64,000 bases of DNA, from positions 2,046,001-2,110,000 of the forward strand of contig JBCAQO010000014.1 of assembly GCA_039111635.1 (NCBI GenBank). The letters run 5' to 3'. Below are positions 36,247-47,987 of the stretch, piece by piece. Below the pieces are notes generated by a model. It saw nothing but the letters and a program-made list of their open reading frames with translations, made no database searches and was not told the DNA's origin. A program made the translations under genes and the position numbers. Positions within the stretch are counted from its first letter, which is position 1. Each line of letters opens with the position of its first letter. The stretch comes from Heterobasidion occidentale (lineage: Eukaryota > Basidiomycota > Agaricomycetes > Russulales > Bondarzewiaceae).

Positions 36247-37490
36247 ATGAGCTTCCAAGATATCGAAACAGGCTTAACGCAGCGTCCACATTCGCCTACC
36301 CGCGACGCTCCACGCTCGCAGGAAGAGGCAGCGTTCGCGGGAGTTCAGTCGTCGCTCTCCATTCAAGTGTTCAAGATCAACGCCAATGTACAGGGAATAC
36401 TGAAGCTTGTTGACCAACTGGGTACACCGCGAGACTCGGCGACGCTTCGCAAGAGCCTGTGCGTTCTGTTCCATCTCATCAGACCCTGCTCCTGCTCTGT
36501 CCGTCTCTTCCTGGTCCTTGATGGACATTCAATTTACTGAAGGCGATGTGATTTTACACGTCAAACAGACATGACCTTACAGAGACAACGCGCGCAATGG
36601 CCAAGCGAGGGTCTGACGACCTGAAGAAGCTCGCCGCGTTGCAAGCGACCTTGGTATGGCGTACTATCTTGATTTCCAACACTTCAGTCTCACTCCATTT
36701 CGTCTGTCCCTGGTGATATTCAATTTTCTCGATCATGTGGCCATAAGCCAGGCAAGAAGACGGCTATAACCAAGACGTCGCACGACTTCCAGATGTCCCT
36801 GGTTGCCTTCCAGCGCGCACAGCAAGTCAGTGCGGAACGCCAGAGGACGGTTGTGGAAGGTGTCAAACTCGCCGTAGAGGAGGATGCCGTACCGTGAGTC
36901 ATCGATTTCCTATATTGCGGTTATATAAATCTCATATGGGCCGTACAATCATCGCTCTTGTAGAGAGGAAGATCGGACAAGCGCCTCGCCCCAACAGCGG
37001 CAGGCTCTAGCGCTTCAATCACAACTGTCACCTCACGAACTCGCGTACCAGGAGTCGTTGATCCAGGAGCGTGAGACTGAGATTCGGGAGATAGAGACAG
37101 GTATCCATGAGCTGTCAGAGATTTTCCGTGACCTCGGGACGCTCGTGAACGAGCAGGGAGGCATGCTGGGTACGTCGCTCCCGATTCCATTCTTAAATTT
37201 AATCTGACCTATATACACGTTTTCTCGGAATGGTGTCGGACGTCAAACGTCCACACGTGCAGATAACATCGAGTCGAATATTTCCTCAATCGCAGTCGAC
37301 ACGTCTGCCGCGGCAGAGGAACTTACGACAGCTTCCGATTATCAACGCAAAGCTGGGCGAAGGGCTGCATGTTTGATGATTATAATGGTCATCGTAGTCG
37401 CCGTTGTGTTGTTAGCGGTGCGTGTTCACGATCAATCTATTGAACTGTTTGGGGCTCATCATGGGGCTGGTGACACAGATATTATCCTAA
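36247..37490 (+). CDS. PEP12: Pep12-like endosomal syntaxin (Qa-SNARE)
   Basis: Start ATG at 36247 (MSFQDIETGL). Exons 36247-36458 and 36569-36653 join as LRKSL-HDLTETTRAMAKR, the end of the N-terminal three-helix (Habc) region. Later exons give TSHDFQMSLVAFQRAQQ, then the SNARE helix IQERETEIREIETGIHELSEIF, RDLGTLVNEQGGMLDNIESNI, with the ionic-layer Gln in NEQGG. The C-terminal anchor CLMIIMVIVVAVVLLA is followed by a tiny last exon giving ILS and TAA at 37488-37490. This order (Habc, SNARE motif, single tail anchor) defines a Qa-SNARE. The RDLGTLVNEQG wording fits Pep12/Vam3 rather than plasma-membrane Sso syntaxins. It acts in fusion of Golgi-derived vesicles with the late endosome or vacuole. 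Confidence 0.88.
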
Positions 37491-38258
37491 GAACGTGTCG
37501 TTATTGATACTCCACTGCGTATGATGGACGTGTTTTTTTATGGTATTATAATGGATTTTTGTACATCACCCTGATCTCAGCGGTCATGCCAGAGGCAAGG
37601 CTCATTGGACGTTGACACCTTTGTTCTCTTTGCAGTGAATAAGTTGATCAAGGCATCACTGTAGTGGGCGCAAGCAATATGAGGTTGCTTACTGAAGAAA
37701 GCTAATACACCTCGCGAACTAGATGACGTCTGAATCAGCCCCGAGCGCTGGGGGAGGCTGTGGGTCATCCAATTGATGAAGCACTTCTGGGTGGGGGATG
37801 TCTATATTCAACCTTGCCAGTGTGGTTCGCAGCCATCCTTTTCACGCGTGTAGGCGTGACCAATTTTGTTCGACGTGAACAAGGCGTCCTGACTCGGCTC
37901 TTAGATACGGGCGGTCCAATGTGCGAGCCTCTCCAGCATTTCTAGAAGTATCTGTCAGCTCACAACATCCCGCTGCAAAGAGAAATGAAGGGAGCAAGAC
38001 AGGACAGGACAAGGCTCTGATAGTCGCGAGCGGTGCACGTGATGGGGCACTTGACCCCTGTGGCGTAAGCGGAGATCTCGATACGATGCTCCCCACAGTG
38101 ATCCGGAAGCGGGATAGCCGTCGCGCGCAAATTTTAGCGCGCCGTCGAATTTTATAACAACTCGCGAGTGCTCCCCACATTTCTCTCCCATTTCTGTGCC
38201 CCATGTACTCCGCGCTCGACGCTGCCCGGGCACCTCGACTCAAAGGTCGATAATCAAG
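37491..38258. other. Spacer, nothing recognised
   Basis: 768 bp between two plus-strand genes. A 133-codon minus-strand frame (37842-38243) has no motif. It must hold the promoter of the next gene. Confidence 0.5.
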
Positions 38259-40059
38259 ATGCAGATGATCAGGATGGACCCGACCGAAGACTTCAAGAAC
38301 TCGTGAGTTACTCCTTCGGCGGGGTTGATCGAATCAGTCGTAGCGCAGAACCTGACCGATCGAGCGAACGTGAACGTTTCCATATGCAGATTGAATACGC
38401 AGGTCAGCTCGTTGTGCCTTGACATGCTCGACCTGAAGGAATGTTATTGACGACTTGAACACCGACGCACAGTATGTCGGCGTAGCGCGTTCACGCTTTT
38501 GATTTGGGATCACATTGTTTCATTCTCTGACGAGGTCAGTCCTTGCCACTCATTCTCTCTTCTGTCGTTGACATCGCATCCACAGGTAGAATATGTATGG
38601 AAAGGAAACAAGGGCCCCTGTGAGCACGCGCGCCACTCGCCTAAATCATCCCATAGTGACTCGTATCGATAGCGGTATACCTATTCTTCTTGGTGCGTCC
38701 TACTCAGCTCCGTGTTATGTCTGGCGCGATCGACTTCGGTCGTGAACAGAACCGCTATATTACGCCACTCGGGTTCATAGTCAATTATATGGTTCGAGGA
38801 CTTCTCTCAATCAATTCGAGACATTAGCTCAACCGCCTGCTCATTGATCCAGCATATTTTGCGACAACATGGACCCACGAGGTACGCTACACTGTAGTTG
38901 GATATCACGCGTACTCATTATTTTGACAGTCGTAAGCATACCAGTGCTGATTATAGACACAGCACTCAACCTTTCTGTTATACGATGCAGCTGCGCCCGT
39001 TTTGTACGATACGAAGGTTCTATGACTATGATCGGTATATCCGTAGTCGCTTTGATGATGTTTCTTCGGTGCGTTCAGCCGCTTCTTTAACAAGACCCTT
39101 CGACCTGACTATGTTCTCGTCACAGGATACGTGCTTTATACAATAGGCAAATATACGTGCAAGGCGCCGTCCTCATAATATTGTTAACCTATATTGGTGT
39201 CAATGCTTGGCTCCTCACTCATGGCATCGGTGCGTTGTTAGGTTACTAAATCTGGCACAGTAAATTATTGAACGAGGTTCTACCATCTAGGAGTTCACCA
39301 TCGTCACTTGTTGAATGTCTGTTTCTCTGTCACATCATTCACCTAAAGCAGATATTAACCCGATTATGATACAGCGTGCACGATGATATTTGATCCAAAG
39401 ATGTCAGTGGGCAATTCTCTGCAGTGACATGTCGCTGACCTCTTGTTGCCTCCTCTCTAGTGGTCCCATCGCCGCTGCTTCTGCTTGGCTGCCCTTGCTC
39501 TATGATACAGTCGTCTTGCTACTCACCCTTCATCGCACATTGCAATCTGTATGGAGGAGGGATGCAGGGCAGATCATTCGAGTTCTCCTCAAGGAGGGTA
39601 TATTGTACTTCGCGTGAGCCGTGTCAGACTTGTGATAGATGCCTCCAGTGACTAACAGCTTCTGCATTGACAGTGTGATATTCTCTGTGACCCTGGTTCT
39701 GACCGTGATGATCGTCGCCGCCGATCCCACAGTGAAGAACATCACTGCTCAGTATGTGCTTCATTCAACGACTTCTAGGACTTGAGCTGATTCTCCCTTG
39801 TTGTCTAGACTTGAACTTCTGTGAGTTTCTCGTATACGTACCTTCTCTGGCTTATCTGGAACGGTCACGCTCCTCGCATTAGCCTAACAGTGAGTATTTT
39901 GTCTCCCGACTCTGCCGGGGCGTCTAATGAAATCCGTAGGTTACGATGATGTCCCGCATCACCATCCACCTGAAGCGATTCGCACGTATGAACGCCTCGG
40001 ATATTCTATCTCCGTCCCAACGCCCCGTCCCCAACCCGCGCTTGCATGGAACACAATAA
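38259..40059 (+). CDS. DUF6533-type multi-spanning membrane protein, copy 1 (possible frame break)
   Basis: Start ATG at 38259 (MQMIRMDPTEDFKN). A 13-base microexon (about 38388-38400) reads LNTQ, then exon 3 begins YVGVA and continues as AFTLLIWDHIVSFSDE, the DUF6533 signature. The two halves of that exon are out of frame by one base near 38485, so a base may be missing. Further exons are VEYVWKGNKG, NRYITPLGFIVNYM, AYFATTWTHE, CARFVRYEGSMTMIGISVVALMMF, IYVQGAVLIILLTYIGVNAWLL, SGPIAAASAWLPLLYDTVVLLL and SVIFSVTLVLTVMIVA. The last exon, SRITIHLKRFARM, ends at TAA 40057-40059. Seven hydrophobic helices are predicted. Another open frame continues to 40406 and could be an alternative C-terminus. 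The family is abundant in mushroom genomes and uncharacterised. The paralogue at 41655 shares its exon plan. Confidence 0.65.
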
Positions 40060-40468
40060 CACACCCCTCGCGTGTTCGACACATGCTCCCTCCTTCGCGG
40101 GGCGGACACATCCAGCACGTGCATCGCGTCGTGGACGACTCGTTTTTCTCCATGGTCACTCAGCCGGGCGCGGGTGTGAGTACTCGGGAGCAGACAAGTC
40201 GCGTGAGCAACGTCAGCCGAGCTCTTAGGAGATCACACACCTCGGGGGGCGAGATAATCTCGATCGGGAGAGACGGTGCAGTTGGCCTCGATGTCAAGGA
40301 GGAGCTTTATCGGGCTGGTCGGGTAGGCGTTCGGTCTGTCGGTGGTGGTGAGATAGAGCACATTGAGATGACGATGCAAAAAGCGAAGAAGGCTTCAGAC
40401 GTGTAATGCACGTCTCGTTTCTTGGATACCTCGGAAGGATAGGATATTTATTCGAGGATGAGGGTCAT

Positions 40469-41500
40469 TTAGAGCTGCACTTTACTTGACCTCTGTATTT
40501 GGAGGAGGTCGCGTAGCCATAATGCTGTATTTGTATCACAGTTACCTAGGAATAATGTATTCGTATTCGGCACATAATCCAGATCCTGATCGATAATCAA
40601 CGATGTCAGGCGTGGAAAATGATGCACGAGGACAACCGAATCCTGTGCAGCGCCGCCATGCATATTGGCGCACTCTTGCCTCCATTTGCCTCGCCTTCGT
40701 GGTTATCTGTCTCCGCCGACACCGAAAAGGCGCCTAGTGTTCATGGAAGCGCGAGGAGGCAGTGAGGAGGCTCACCTGACGTGCCGTTCCGGCCGCCATG
40801 GCCGTTCTATTGCTTCTTTCTTCGGACGACTTCTTCATTGCCATGTTATGAGCGCCCATCTTCGTCACATCCCTAATCCGAAACCTTGCTTTTCTCCGCG
40901 CTCCTGGCTCACCACACATCTCGCGGGACTGACTTAATTGTTGCGGCGGTATTCCGAGAGCTCATGCAAGAGCATGGTTTTCAACACAATCGGATCTCCA
41001 CAGATCTTCACTGCCTCGATGAGACCATTTTCATATGATCTTGTAAGAGCTTGTAAGCCGCACAGTCGCATCGTTTTGGTTGCCGGCAGGTAGCCGTGCA
41101 GCAGTGCAGCGTGCACAGTGAGATCATGACAGATAAGTACAGGAGAGGCGTCGCCGGAGATTGAGGCGGCGTTGTTGTTGTCTTTGGGGGACGTAGATCC
41201 AGCTATCCACGATCTGAGGTGCGTCGCTGTTCGTCAGTTCCATATCGAAATTCTTCACAACATCAGTTCTAGATGGCGTATCCGAAGTCCCCACGCCTCG
41301 AATTGAACCATACAGCGTACGCCCTCGTACTCCGCATCCTGGCTTATGCGGGTGTCATTGGCGCCTGTCGCAATCATCGTCCACCAAACACGGGGCATGT
41401 TAGGGCATGTGGCCGAGCCGCCGCCGCTTCTGGATGATGTCCTCAATGGGTCTCCTTGTGCTCACGAACTAGGCGCCATACGCTTGGCCCTTGGGAGGAG
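40469..41500 (-). pseudogene. Possible F-box/LRR-like gene remnant
   Basis: Three minus-strand pieces look protein-like. One is PRVWWTMIATGANDTRISQD (about 41410-41350) with YEGVRCMVQFEAWGLRIRHLEL. The second is LICHDLTVHAALLHGYLPAT with LTRSYENGLIEAVKICGDPI (about 41130-40934). The third is FPRLTSLIIDQDLDYVP with WLRDLLQIQRSSKVQL (about 40610-40469). The wording resembles the leucine-rich C-terminal part of basidiomycete F-box proteins, but no F-box itself is visible and I could not splice the pieces into one frame. It could be a decayed gene or an intact gene whose exons I misread. Low certainty. Confidence 0.3.
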
Positions 41501-41654
41501 CTGTCTTACTTGCATGAAATCGCTGTAGTCGCATGCTTGACGTTGTCATTCAGATGTATTTTAAGCCTACGAGGGCTCCCCGATCATCGAAAGTTTTTCG
41601 CCCTGGCCTCTCCGCAGAAAATCACGACCTGTAGGTCAATGCAAACAAACGCGA

Positions 41655-43547
41655 ATGACCTCAAATCCGCGAGATGATATTCTTGCCAACATCGTGAATC
41701 TGTGAGTTGATCCTGATACTCGTCAGATCGGTGATTTTGAAAGGAGAGGCCCCCCCGATCGGCCACCGCAGGTATCTGACCAAAGTGAGTAGATGCTGTC
41801 CGGTCGAATGATGGAGATTTGACGAGTTGTCGATGCAGTGTTTCGGGCTTGCCTCATTCGTCGTTATGATTTGGGACCATCTCCTTACACTCTCTGACGA
41901 GGTAAGATTTCCATTCTCACCAATTACCTATCGTCAATATTGTTGACGCAGAGGAACACGCCAGGTGACATTTGTCTGGAATGGGCGCAAAGGACTGTGT
42001 ACGTGGCTCCTCTACGCTATGCTTGCGTGTCTTTTACTTATCTCAATTATAGATATATATCTTTATTTTGTGGTACGCATACCGTTACCTTCCTTTCATT
42101 TGGACTGAAGCATCATTGCAGAATCGATACTTCATACCACTCAGCTTCGTTGTAAATCTGTATGGTACGTGGCTCGATCCTCTCCTTGCTCACGCGCACG
42201 TCTCACGTCGCAATGGTCTGCCTAGCATATTTTGGTCCAAGTTGGACTCAAGAAGTCAGTATTTTCCGTCTTTTGTACTACGTGGACTATATGCTCATCC
42301 TTGTTCAGTCGTGAGTTCCTTCTGATCAGATGTGACTATGATCATGACCTGGAGTGGTATAGCTGTAACCATTTTGTACGTTATGAAGGGTGCATGACCA
42401 TGATCGGGGTCTATATCGCTGCGTCCCTCATGCTTTTCCGGTAGGTGTCGTTAATGAGTACGTGTGTAGTCGACCACTGATCTAAATATCTGCAGAATAG
42501 TCGCGCTGTATCACGGAAATAAATATGTTCACTTGCCTGTATTCGCAATTCTGTTTGCGGCAATCGCTGTCAATGCATGGCTTTTGTTTCGCAGTCAAGG
42601 TGCGCGGCTGACTTTGCAACTAGATTAGGCTTCTGTCTAAGCATGATCCCATTTAAGGAGTTTCACAATCCTCATCATTGGTTCACTGTGAGTGTTGTCT
42701 ATTCAAAATGCAATAGCATCCATCTCAATATGTTCGGGCAGCTTGCTTCATGATCTTTGACCCTTCTCTGTGAGCATGATATTTCAACTCTCACTTGGCG
42801 CTTGCCTCATCAGTGTTCGTGTGCAAGCGGCCCAGTCGCTGCTCTCGCAGCCATACTGCCACTTGTCTACGACACTGTCGTATGTTTGTTAGTGATCGTT
42901 CGTCTGGTGCATTGGCGCGGGTCGCGGGAAGCTGGTAATCTTCAATCCACTTTGATGAAAGAGGGACTATCATATTATTTGTGCGCCCAATCTTTTGGAT
43001 TTCCCGTCTCCATGCATGAACGATTGTTGGCAGTTTGGGGTGCTCCGTCATGCTCGCCTCCACATTTACGATCATATACGCCGCCCCTTCCGCTCGCAAT
43101 ATAGCTATGCAGTGAGTGTTCGAACATTTCGTTATGGCACCTTTGTGCTCACCAGTCTTAGGCTACAGCTTGTGTTAGTGTTCATCCATTGCATTTATGG
43201 CGTTTGTTCTCACAAACATTCTTGGCGCGCTTTTGGTCGACTAGCTTTTCGGCGAGTTTTTTCATCTGTCACTCCTTTGCGTCAACGGCCTTTCTCATAT
43301 CCACTAGGTCACTGTGGGGAGCCGAATGGTGATTCATCTCAGGAAAATTATCTCACGACAAGAAGCCCAGCAGCCCTCGACTCTCGCCACTATTGACTGG
43401 GCGCCTCACAATGAGTCGGACTCTCCCCCTACGCGTCAAACTATCTTGTCACATGAGCGCTGTGAATTCACTGTGTCGCGTTCACCGGCATGTGACAGTG
43501 GTGTTGATCTGAACTCATACGGAACGAACGCCCTTCACTCTGCTTGA
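41655..43547 (+). CDS. DUF6533-type multi-spanning membrane protein, copy 2
   Basis: Start ATG at 41655 (MTSNPRDDILANIVNL). Exon 1 (41655-41701) is followed by a 13-base microexon (41772-41784, YLTK). Exon 3 (41839-41901) reads CFGLASFVVMIWDHLLTLSDE, the DUF6533 signature, here in one unbroken frame. Later pieces are VTFVWNGRKGL, NRYFIPLSFVVNLY, AYFGPSWTQE, CNHFVRYEGCMTMIGVYIAA, YVHLPVFAILFAAIAVNAWLLF, ACFMIFDPSL and SGPVAALAAILPLVYDTVVCLL. The last exon starts SRMVIHLRK and has a polar tail ending GTNALHSA at 43545-43547. The exon plan matches copy 1 piece by piece, so the two are tandem duplicates. Exon borders after 43000 are approximate. It is a plasma- or endomembrane protein with about seven helices; its role is unknown. 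Confidence 0.75.
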
Positions 43548-45040
43548 AATATCGAACGTCTTCATGGTAGTTTAAAAAGTCGATATCATCTTCTACGTAG
43601 ATATTTCCCTGTTATCCGTCCATATATGTACCAACTTCTACTTCCTGCGAGTCTTCTGATCGTATTTCGCCTCTGTATATCTCTACTAAATACCCTTCAT
43701 TACCTGCATATCTACAGTCCGAGTCGAACCGAGAAATGGAGGCTTCTCAGGGTAAATGTTGAACTGTCTGGAGCGCAAGCCGCCGTGATGGACTGACGCT
43801 GATCAGACGCCACGTCACGTTCTCGCCACTTTGCTGGCTCTCGTGCCTTCTTCTGCACGGCAACACAACACCGAAGTGTCTGCGCGCCGCCGGGCCAACC
43901 TAGCAACTGCACGCCACGCCACGCCCTCCCCAATTCTGAATCCTCGTCAGGACATCTGCCTGCGATTTCTCCTACATTACTTCCATGATAGCCTCGAAAG
44001 GTCCCGATGCAGGGTTCTAGCCTAGCAGGATTTGACCATTGCACCGTGGATCGACACATCAAGATTATCCAGAATTTCAGCATGGGCTCATATGGGCGCT
44101 TTGTGGCAAGGACCTGAGGATGCCCTCACGCTTCCGACCCACATTTGTCCACAACGCGATATATAAGCATGGCAAACGCTTCTGAAGGGGTTGATATCTG
44201 ATCCTCGTGGCATGGCGTGCCAAGATCCGAAGCGCCCTGACGGCAAGCTTCCTGAGGTGCCAGGCCGCAAGACGGTCGCACGAGGGTTTGTGAAGGGGCA
44301 CAGGTGTGTCCCAGGACGCAAGCTGACTGCCATTAAAGGAAAGATCGGGTGGCAAGAAAAGAATGGCGCCGGCGCTCGCGAAGGCGAGGAGCTGTGGGGC
44401 GAAACCAGGCCGTCGAATGCCTTACCACGAGATACTGGCGACGCTGCGACAAGACCTGGACACTAGGACAAGTGAGACAAGCGTCTAATCTGCGTCTTCC
44501 CCTTCCTCTCTCTCAGGTACAGCAGTCTTCCTTCCCTTCATCACTGGCGTCGGCACCCTTGTATTCATTATCTTTTTGTTTCCTCCTCGCACTTGACAAC
44601 CAGAAATACAATTGCGGTTCAACTGTATGCCTCGACAGTCCCCTTGCTCTCCTGTTTCCTCCCGATGGCAAACGTTACAAGGGGAAAACTTTCCTGGACG
44701 AACTTCTCTGATGCTGTACGTATGAGCGTTTGCACAGAACGTCACTCGATAATGTCAGACATTCTTAAGCGAGAGAAGCTCATGCGATTGGACGCACGCC
44801 GCTCTTGTTTGGGGGCCAGGAAGGCGGATGACATCAGGCCAAACCGGTGATGACCGAGATAGTGGCGACATAGTGTTGGATAAGTAGACTCAGCAGGCAG
44901 ACCGTCGATTATAGCACCGCTTCCTCGAGGCATCCGGGTAGTGTCAATCCTTTAATTGCTCGATCTCCGGCGCATTCCCCACCCTGTTACCCCCCAGACC
45001 CTTCCCCGCTCTCCCGCCCCAAAACATCCTCGATACCGTC
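43548..45040. other. Spacer, no confident gene
   Basis: About 1.5 kb. Open frames on both strands at 43712-44466 are Pro/Arg/Gly-rich without motif. A TATA-like TATATAA at about 44158-44165 is not followed by a plausible reading frame. Confidence 0.45.
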
Positions 45041-46357
45041 ATGGATTCCACTGCAATCGACGGTATCCTATCCAGCATCTTTTCTCAAACACAACAATGC
45101 GTGGCAAGGCGGCGACCCGAGGATGATCTCCTCGCCGGCGTCATCGCCCGCATTGACGGGCAGCGCGTTTTCGCGCTGCCAGGCGCGTCTCTTGGCGCCT
45201 TATCAGACGCCTTCAAGCGTCTACACTGCCTGCTCGCAGTTCAAATGAGCAACCCCTCCATCTTGTCGGTCTGCGACAACATGTGAGTAATTCTTTGTGT
45301 CATCATAGCGTCCATGATATTCACGCGCCTTTGGAAGTTTCAACAAGGCACCCTACTACTGGGTGGACGAATACACGCGTGTCCAGGTCCTCGAGACCAT
45401 GGACCAACTCCCTCTCATTCAAGACGATCACACGGCCGCGTTCATCGTGAGTCTCTTTCTTGTCCTTCATCATCAATACGAAGTTAATCACCCTTCATGG
45501 TAGCGCGCCGATCGCGCTCTGGTCGTCTGGGGCGATGACTTGCCCACCATCATATTCCGGAGCCAAATGCTCCTCAACTCCCTCGAACAGACGACCATCG
45601 CCATCGGGGACATGGTCCACATGGACCGTATTCAAGGCCTCTTCTCGGACGAGGCAGGCTACGACGAGCAGAGTCCCCGCTCCCCACTTCCCTCCCTGAC
45701 CGAGCTGTCGAACGTGTCGAGGGTACCCCCACCGCCAGCACACATGGCGTCGTATCCGGTGATGTACCCGTCCTCGAACTACATCTCCGTCTATAGATGC
45801 GCTCGTCCCCAATATTCACCAATGACCGGCCTTCAGGTTCGATTCTGATCGATTTTGATGCATCCTGATCACTGACGACGCCCAACAGAGACAGTTCGGC
45901 GGTCTGCGCACGTATACCCCCGCGGCGGCCGAGACAGACTTGCCGCAAACAGTCTGTCTCGCGGACATATCGCCCCCACCCTACGGGACCGAACTCGACT
46001 CGGAGGGTAGTGCGGAGTCCGATCACCAGGCCTCCACGTCGTCGGCGACATCATCCGCCACGACCTCGCCCACCTCCCTTTCAAGCGACTTGAGCGAGAG
46101 CGACGTCCGGAAGCCCTCCTCTGCCAAGTCGTCGGACACGAGCAAGTGGGGTGTTCGCCCTAAGCGCCGATGCGCGACCAAGGCCCCCGTTCCCAAGCCC
46201 CCGCGCAAGCCCGTGACCCGCAAGGCTCCCGCGCACAAGCCCGCGACGCAGCGACCCCAGGCGCCAGCTCCGGCCCCCTCTTCCCCCCCTCCTCGTCCGC
46301 AACCTGCACGCCAACCCTCCGCGCGCACTGTCGGGAGGAAGTCTAAGCGCTCGCAGC

Positions 46358-46391
<34 letters not shown>

Positions 46392-46920
46392 GGACGACGA
46401 TGACGAGTACGTACCCGCTGGTGCAGCCCGCGCAACGAAGGGGACTCGTCGTCCCAGGAAGCGCGCCGCCGGACCGAGGTCGCACTTGACCAGCTCGTCC
46501 GCGGATGACTCCACGGCTCCCCCCCACGCTCCCGCGCTCCGCCCCACCGCCCTTCCTCCGGTTTCTCCCACCGCCCAGTCCGACGACAAGCTCAGCCACT
46601 GCGCCTTCTGCATCCTGTCCTTCACTCGCCCCAAGGACCTCCTCCGCCACAACGTGTTCCACTGCGGAGAGAACGCCCACAAACGGCGTTTGGTCTGCAG
46701 TGTCTGTGGCGAGAAGCTTTCTCGCAAGGACTCGGCGAAGCGACATGCTAAGGTCCACCTGAAGAAACGCTACAGGCCGACGGACATCATCTTTAAGCTT
46801 GAGCCGCCACCAGATGGATACGACGAGGGCGAGGAAGAGGAAGCCATCGTCGATGTGGGTCTTAGCGACGTCGAGGGGGATGACGACTCCGACATGGCCG
46901 ACGAGGAGGAGGAACTATGA
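45041..46920 (+). CDS. C2H2 zinc-finger protein with acidic and Pro-rich linker
   Basis: Four exons (45041-45282, 45338-45446, 45504-45836, about 45889-46920) give 571 residues. The N-terminal 230 residues hold a folded-looking region (FNKAPYYWVDEYTRVQVLE, ADRALVVWGDDLPTIIFRSQ) often seen ahead of basidiomycete zinc fingers but of unknown role. A Pro/Lys/Ser-rich disordered linker follows, with ten Asp in a row from a (GAC)10 tract (46360-46389). Two C-terminal C2H2 fingers follow: CAFCILSFTRPKDLLRHNVFHC (a variant ending His-x4-His-Cys) and CSVCGEKLSRKDSAKRHAKVH. The tail is acidic (DEEEEL). Basic patches such as RPRKRAAGPR could serve as nuclear signals. It is probably a DNA-binding transcription regulator. 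Its target is unknown. Confidence 0.82.
46360..46389 (+). repeat. Coding (GAC)10 trinucleotide tract
   Basis: Ten perfect GAC codons encode an Asp run inside the zinc-finger gene. The tract is likely length-variable between strains. Confidence 0.9.
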
Positions 46921-47627
46921 GGTTGGCGTCGTCGTGGGTGTCAAGGAGAGCGGCGGCCCTTTGGTCTATCGTGTGCTCTGAACGCTCTTGCCATGTCTTG
47001 TGGTACGCTCCGTTTCCTTTTCTTTTTGTTTCGGGTTTCGCGCTTCATCTTCCCCTCTGTACGCTTGTGTCATTGCGCTCTCATCTCGGACTTGTATCCT
47101 TTAGCATCGCTATCCCTGTCGTCGCTGTCCATTTGTTGATCACCTCTCAGTTTTTTTTTGTCTTTCCGTTGTTTTCTGTAGCTTCTGCTACCTCGGCTCG
47201 CATCTCATCTCTCCTATCATCTCGTTGTGTATACTCTGGCTATCCTGCTGTCTCGTGCATCATTGTGTATCTCGCTTTCTGTCGTCGCTTCTCGCTTGTC
47301 CGGTCTCATTTCCATTGCTATCGTCTCCTCCGTCGTTTGATACATCTCGCCTTGTTCTGCAGTCTGTCGATCTGTGTTCTCGAATGTCAACTTCTCGCCC
47401 TGTGGGCTGTGCTCTTAGCCATCTTGTGATCATCATCGCCTTGTGGACCTTTGTGTGCAGACACCAATGATCTCTGACCCAGACCCACCCGATTCCACCC
47501 GATCGCGAGGATCACGATCCCCCAATGACCGCCGCGTGTAGGCATTAGTTATCTTCGTGATCCTGGTAGAACGTCGACGGTGGAACCTGATGCGATCAAC
47601 CATGGGCGCTGAAACGCTCGGCGAGAA
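46921..47627. other. 3' flank of the zinc-finger gene
   Basis: Strongly pyrimidine-rich on the plus strand (many TCT, CTT and TGT runs) over about 550 bp. The frame at 46917-47429 is a by-product of this composition. I see no gene. Confidence 0.5.
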
Positions 47628-47966
47628 TCAACTCGGCCGTCTTCTCTTTCTCATGGCGTCGGCGCTGCAAAAAAGAACAAGGCAAGCTTCATCGATAAGA
47701 GAGGCAAGACCGTGAGGGGTATCAATCGTCGCCCCATCGCCCCCATCACCCGACGCCGCCCGTCGGACTCGAATCAAATCATGAACGCAAACAAAAGCAT
47801 GGTATACACGTGCCCGACACAGCGAATACACAACAGCGGCAAAGAGCGGCATCCAGTATTCCAAGGTCCATATGCCCTTTACATCCAACGCAGATCCGGC
47901 CCCCATATAGACAGCAACAAACATAGCGGCTCCAACGCACATCTCGATGGCGCAGCGCAGCGCCAA
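47628..47966 (-). CDS. Possible small two-helix membrane protein gene
   Basis: A 112-codon frame starts 22 bp downstream of the Aurora kinase stop, on the same strand. It reads MALRCAIEMCVGAAMFVAVY with a second hydrophobic stretch YWMPLFAAVVYSL, then a basic loop. A pyrimidine-rich acceptor (ttcttttttgcag, about 47669) could join a last exon reading RRRHEKEKTAELILAERF and end near 47606, but I found no good donor for it. It may be a real small gene or only the 3' UTR of the kinase. No family is recognised. Confidence 0.3.
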   Translation of the reverse strand: MALRCAIEMCVGAAMFVAVYMGAGSALDVKGIWTLEYWMPLFAAVVYSLCRARVYHAFVCVHDLIRVRRAASGDGGDGATIDTPHGLASLIDEACLVLFCSADAMRKRRRPS

Positions 47967-47987
47967 GACACCGGACGCCGTCCTGGC

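Noticed and set aside
39927..40406. 159-codon frame as the C-terminus of DUF6533 copy 1
   Set aside because: It is in another frame from SRITIHLKRFARM, and the one plausible intron (39986-40115) joins in the wrong phase, so the stop at 40057-40059 was preferred.
43712..44466. Overlapping frames on both strands, one with Cys-Pro-like patterns
   Set aside because: I tested it as a second copy of the repeat-type secreted protein; the core motif is absent and no signal peptide reads in frame.
45574..46758. Two long minus-strand frames (150 and 225-234 codons)
   Set aside because: Antisense of the zinc-finger gene; Val/Gly/Arg runs reflect the (GAC)n and Pro-codon tracts.
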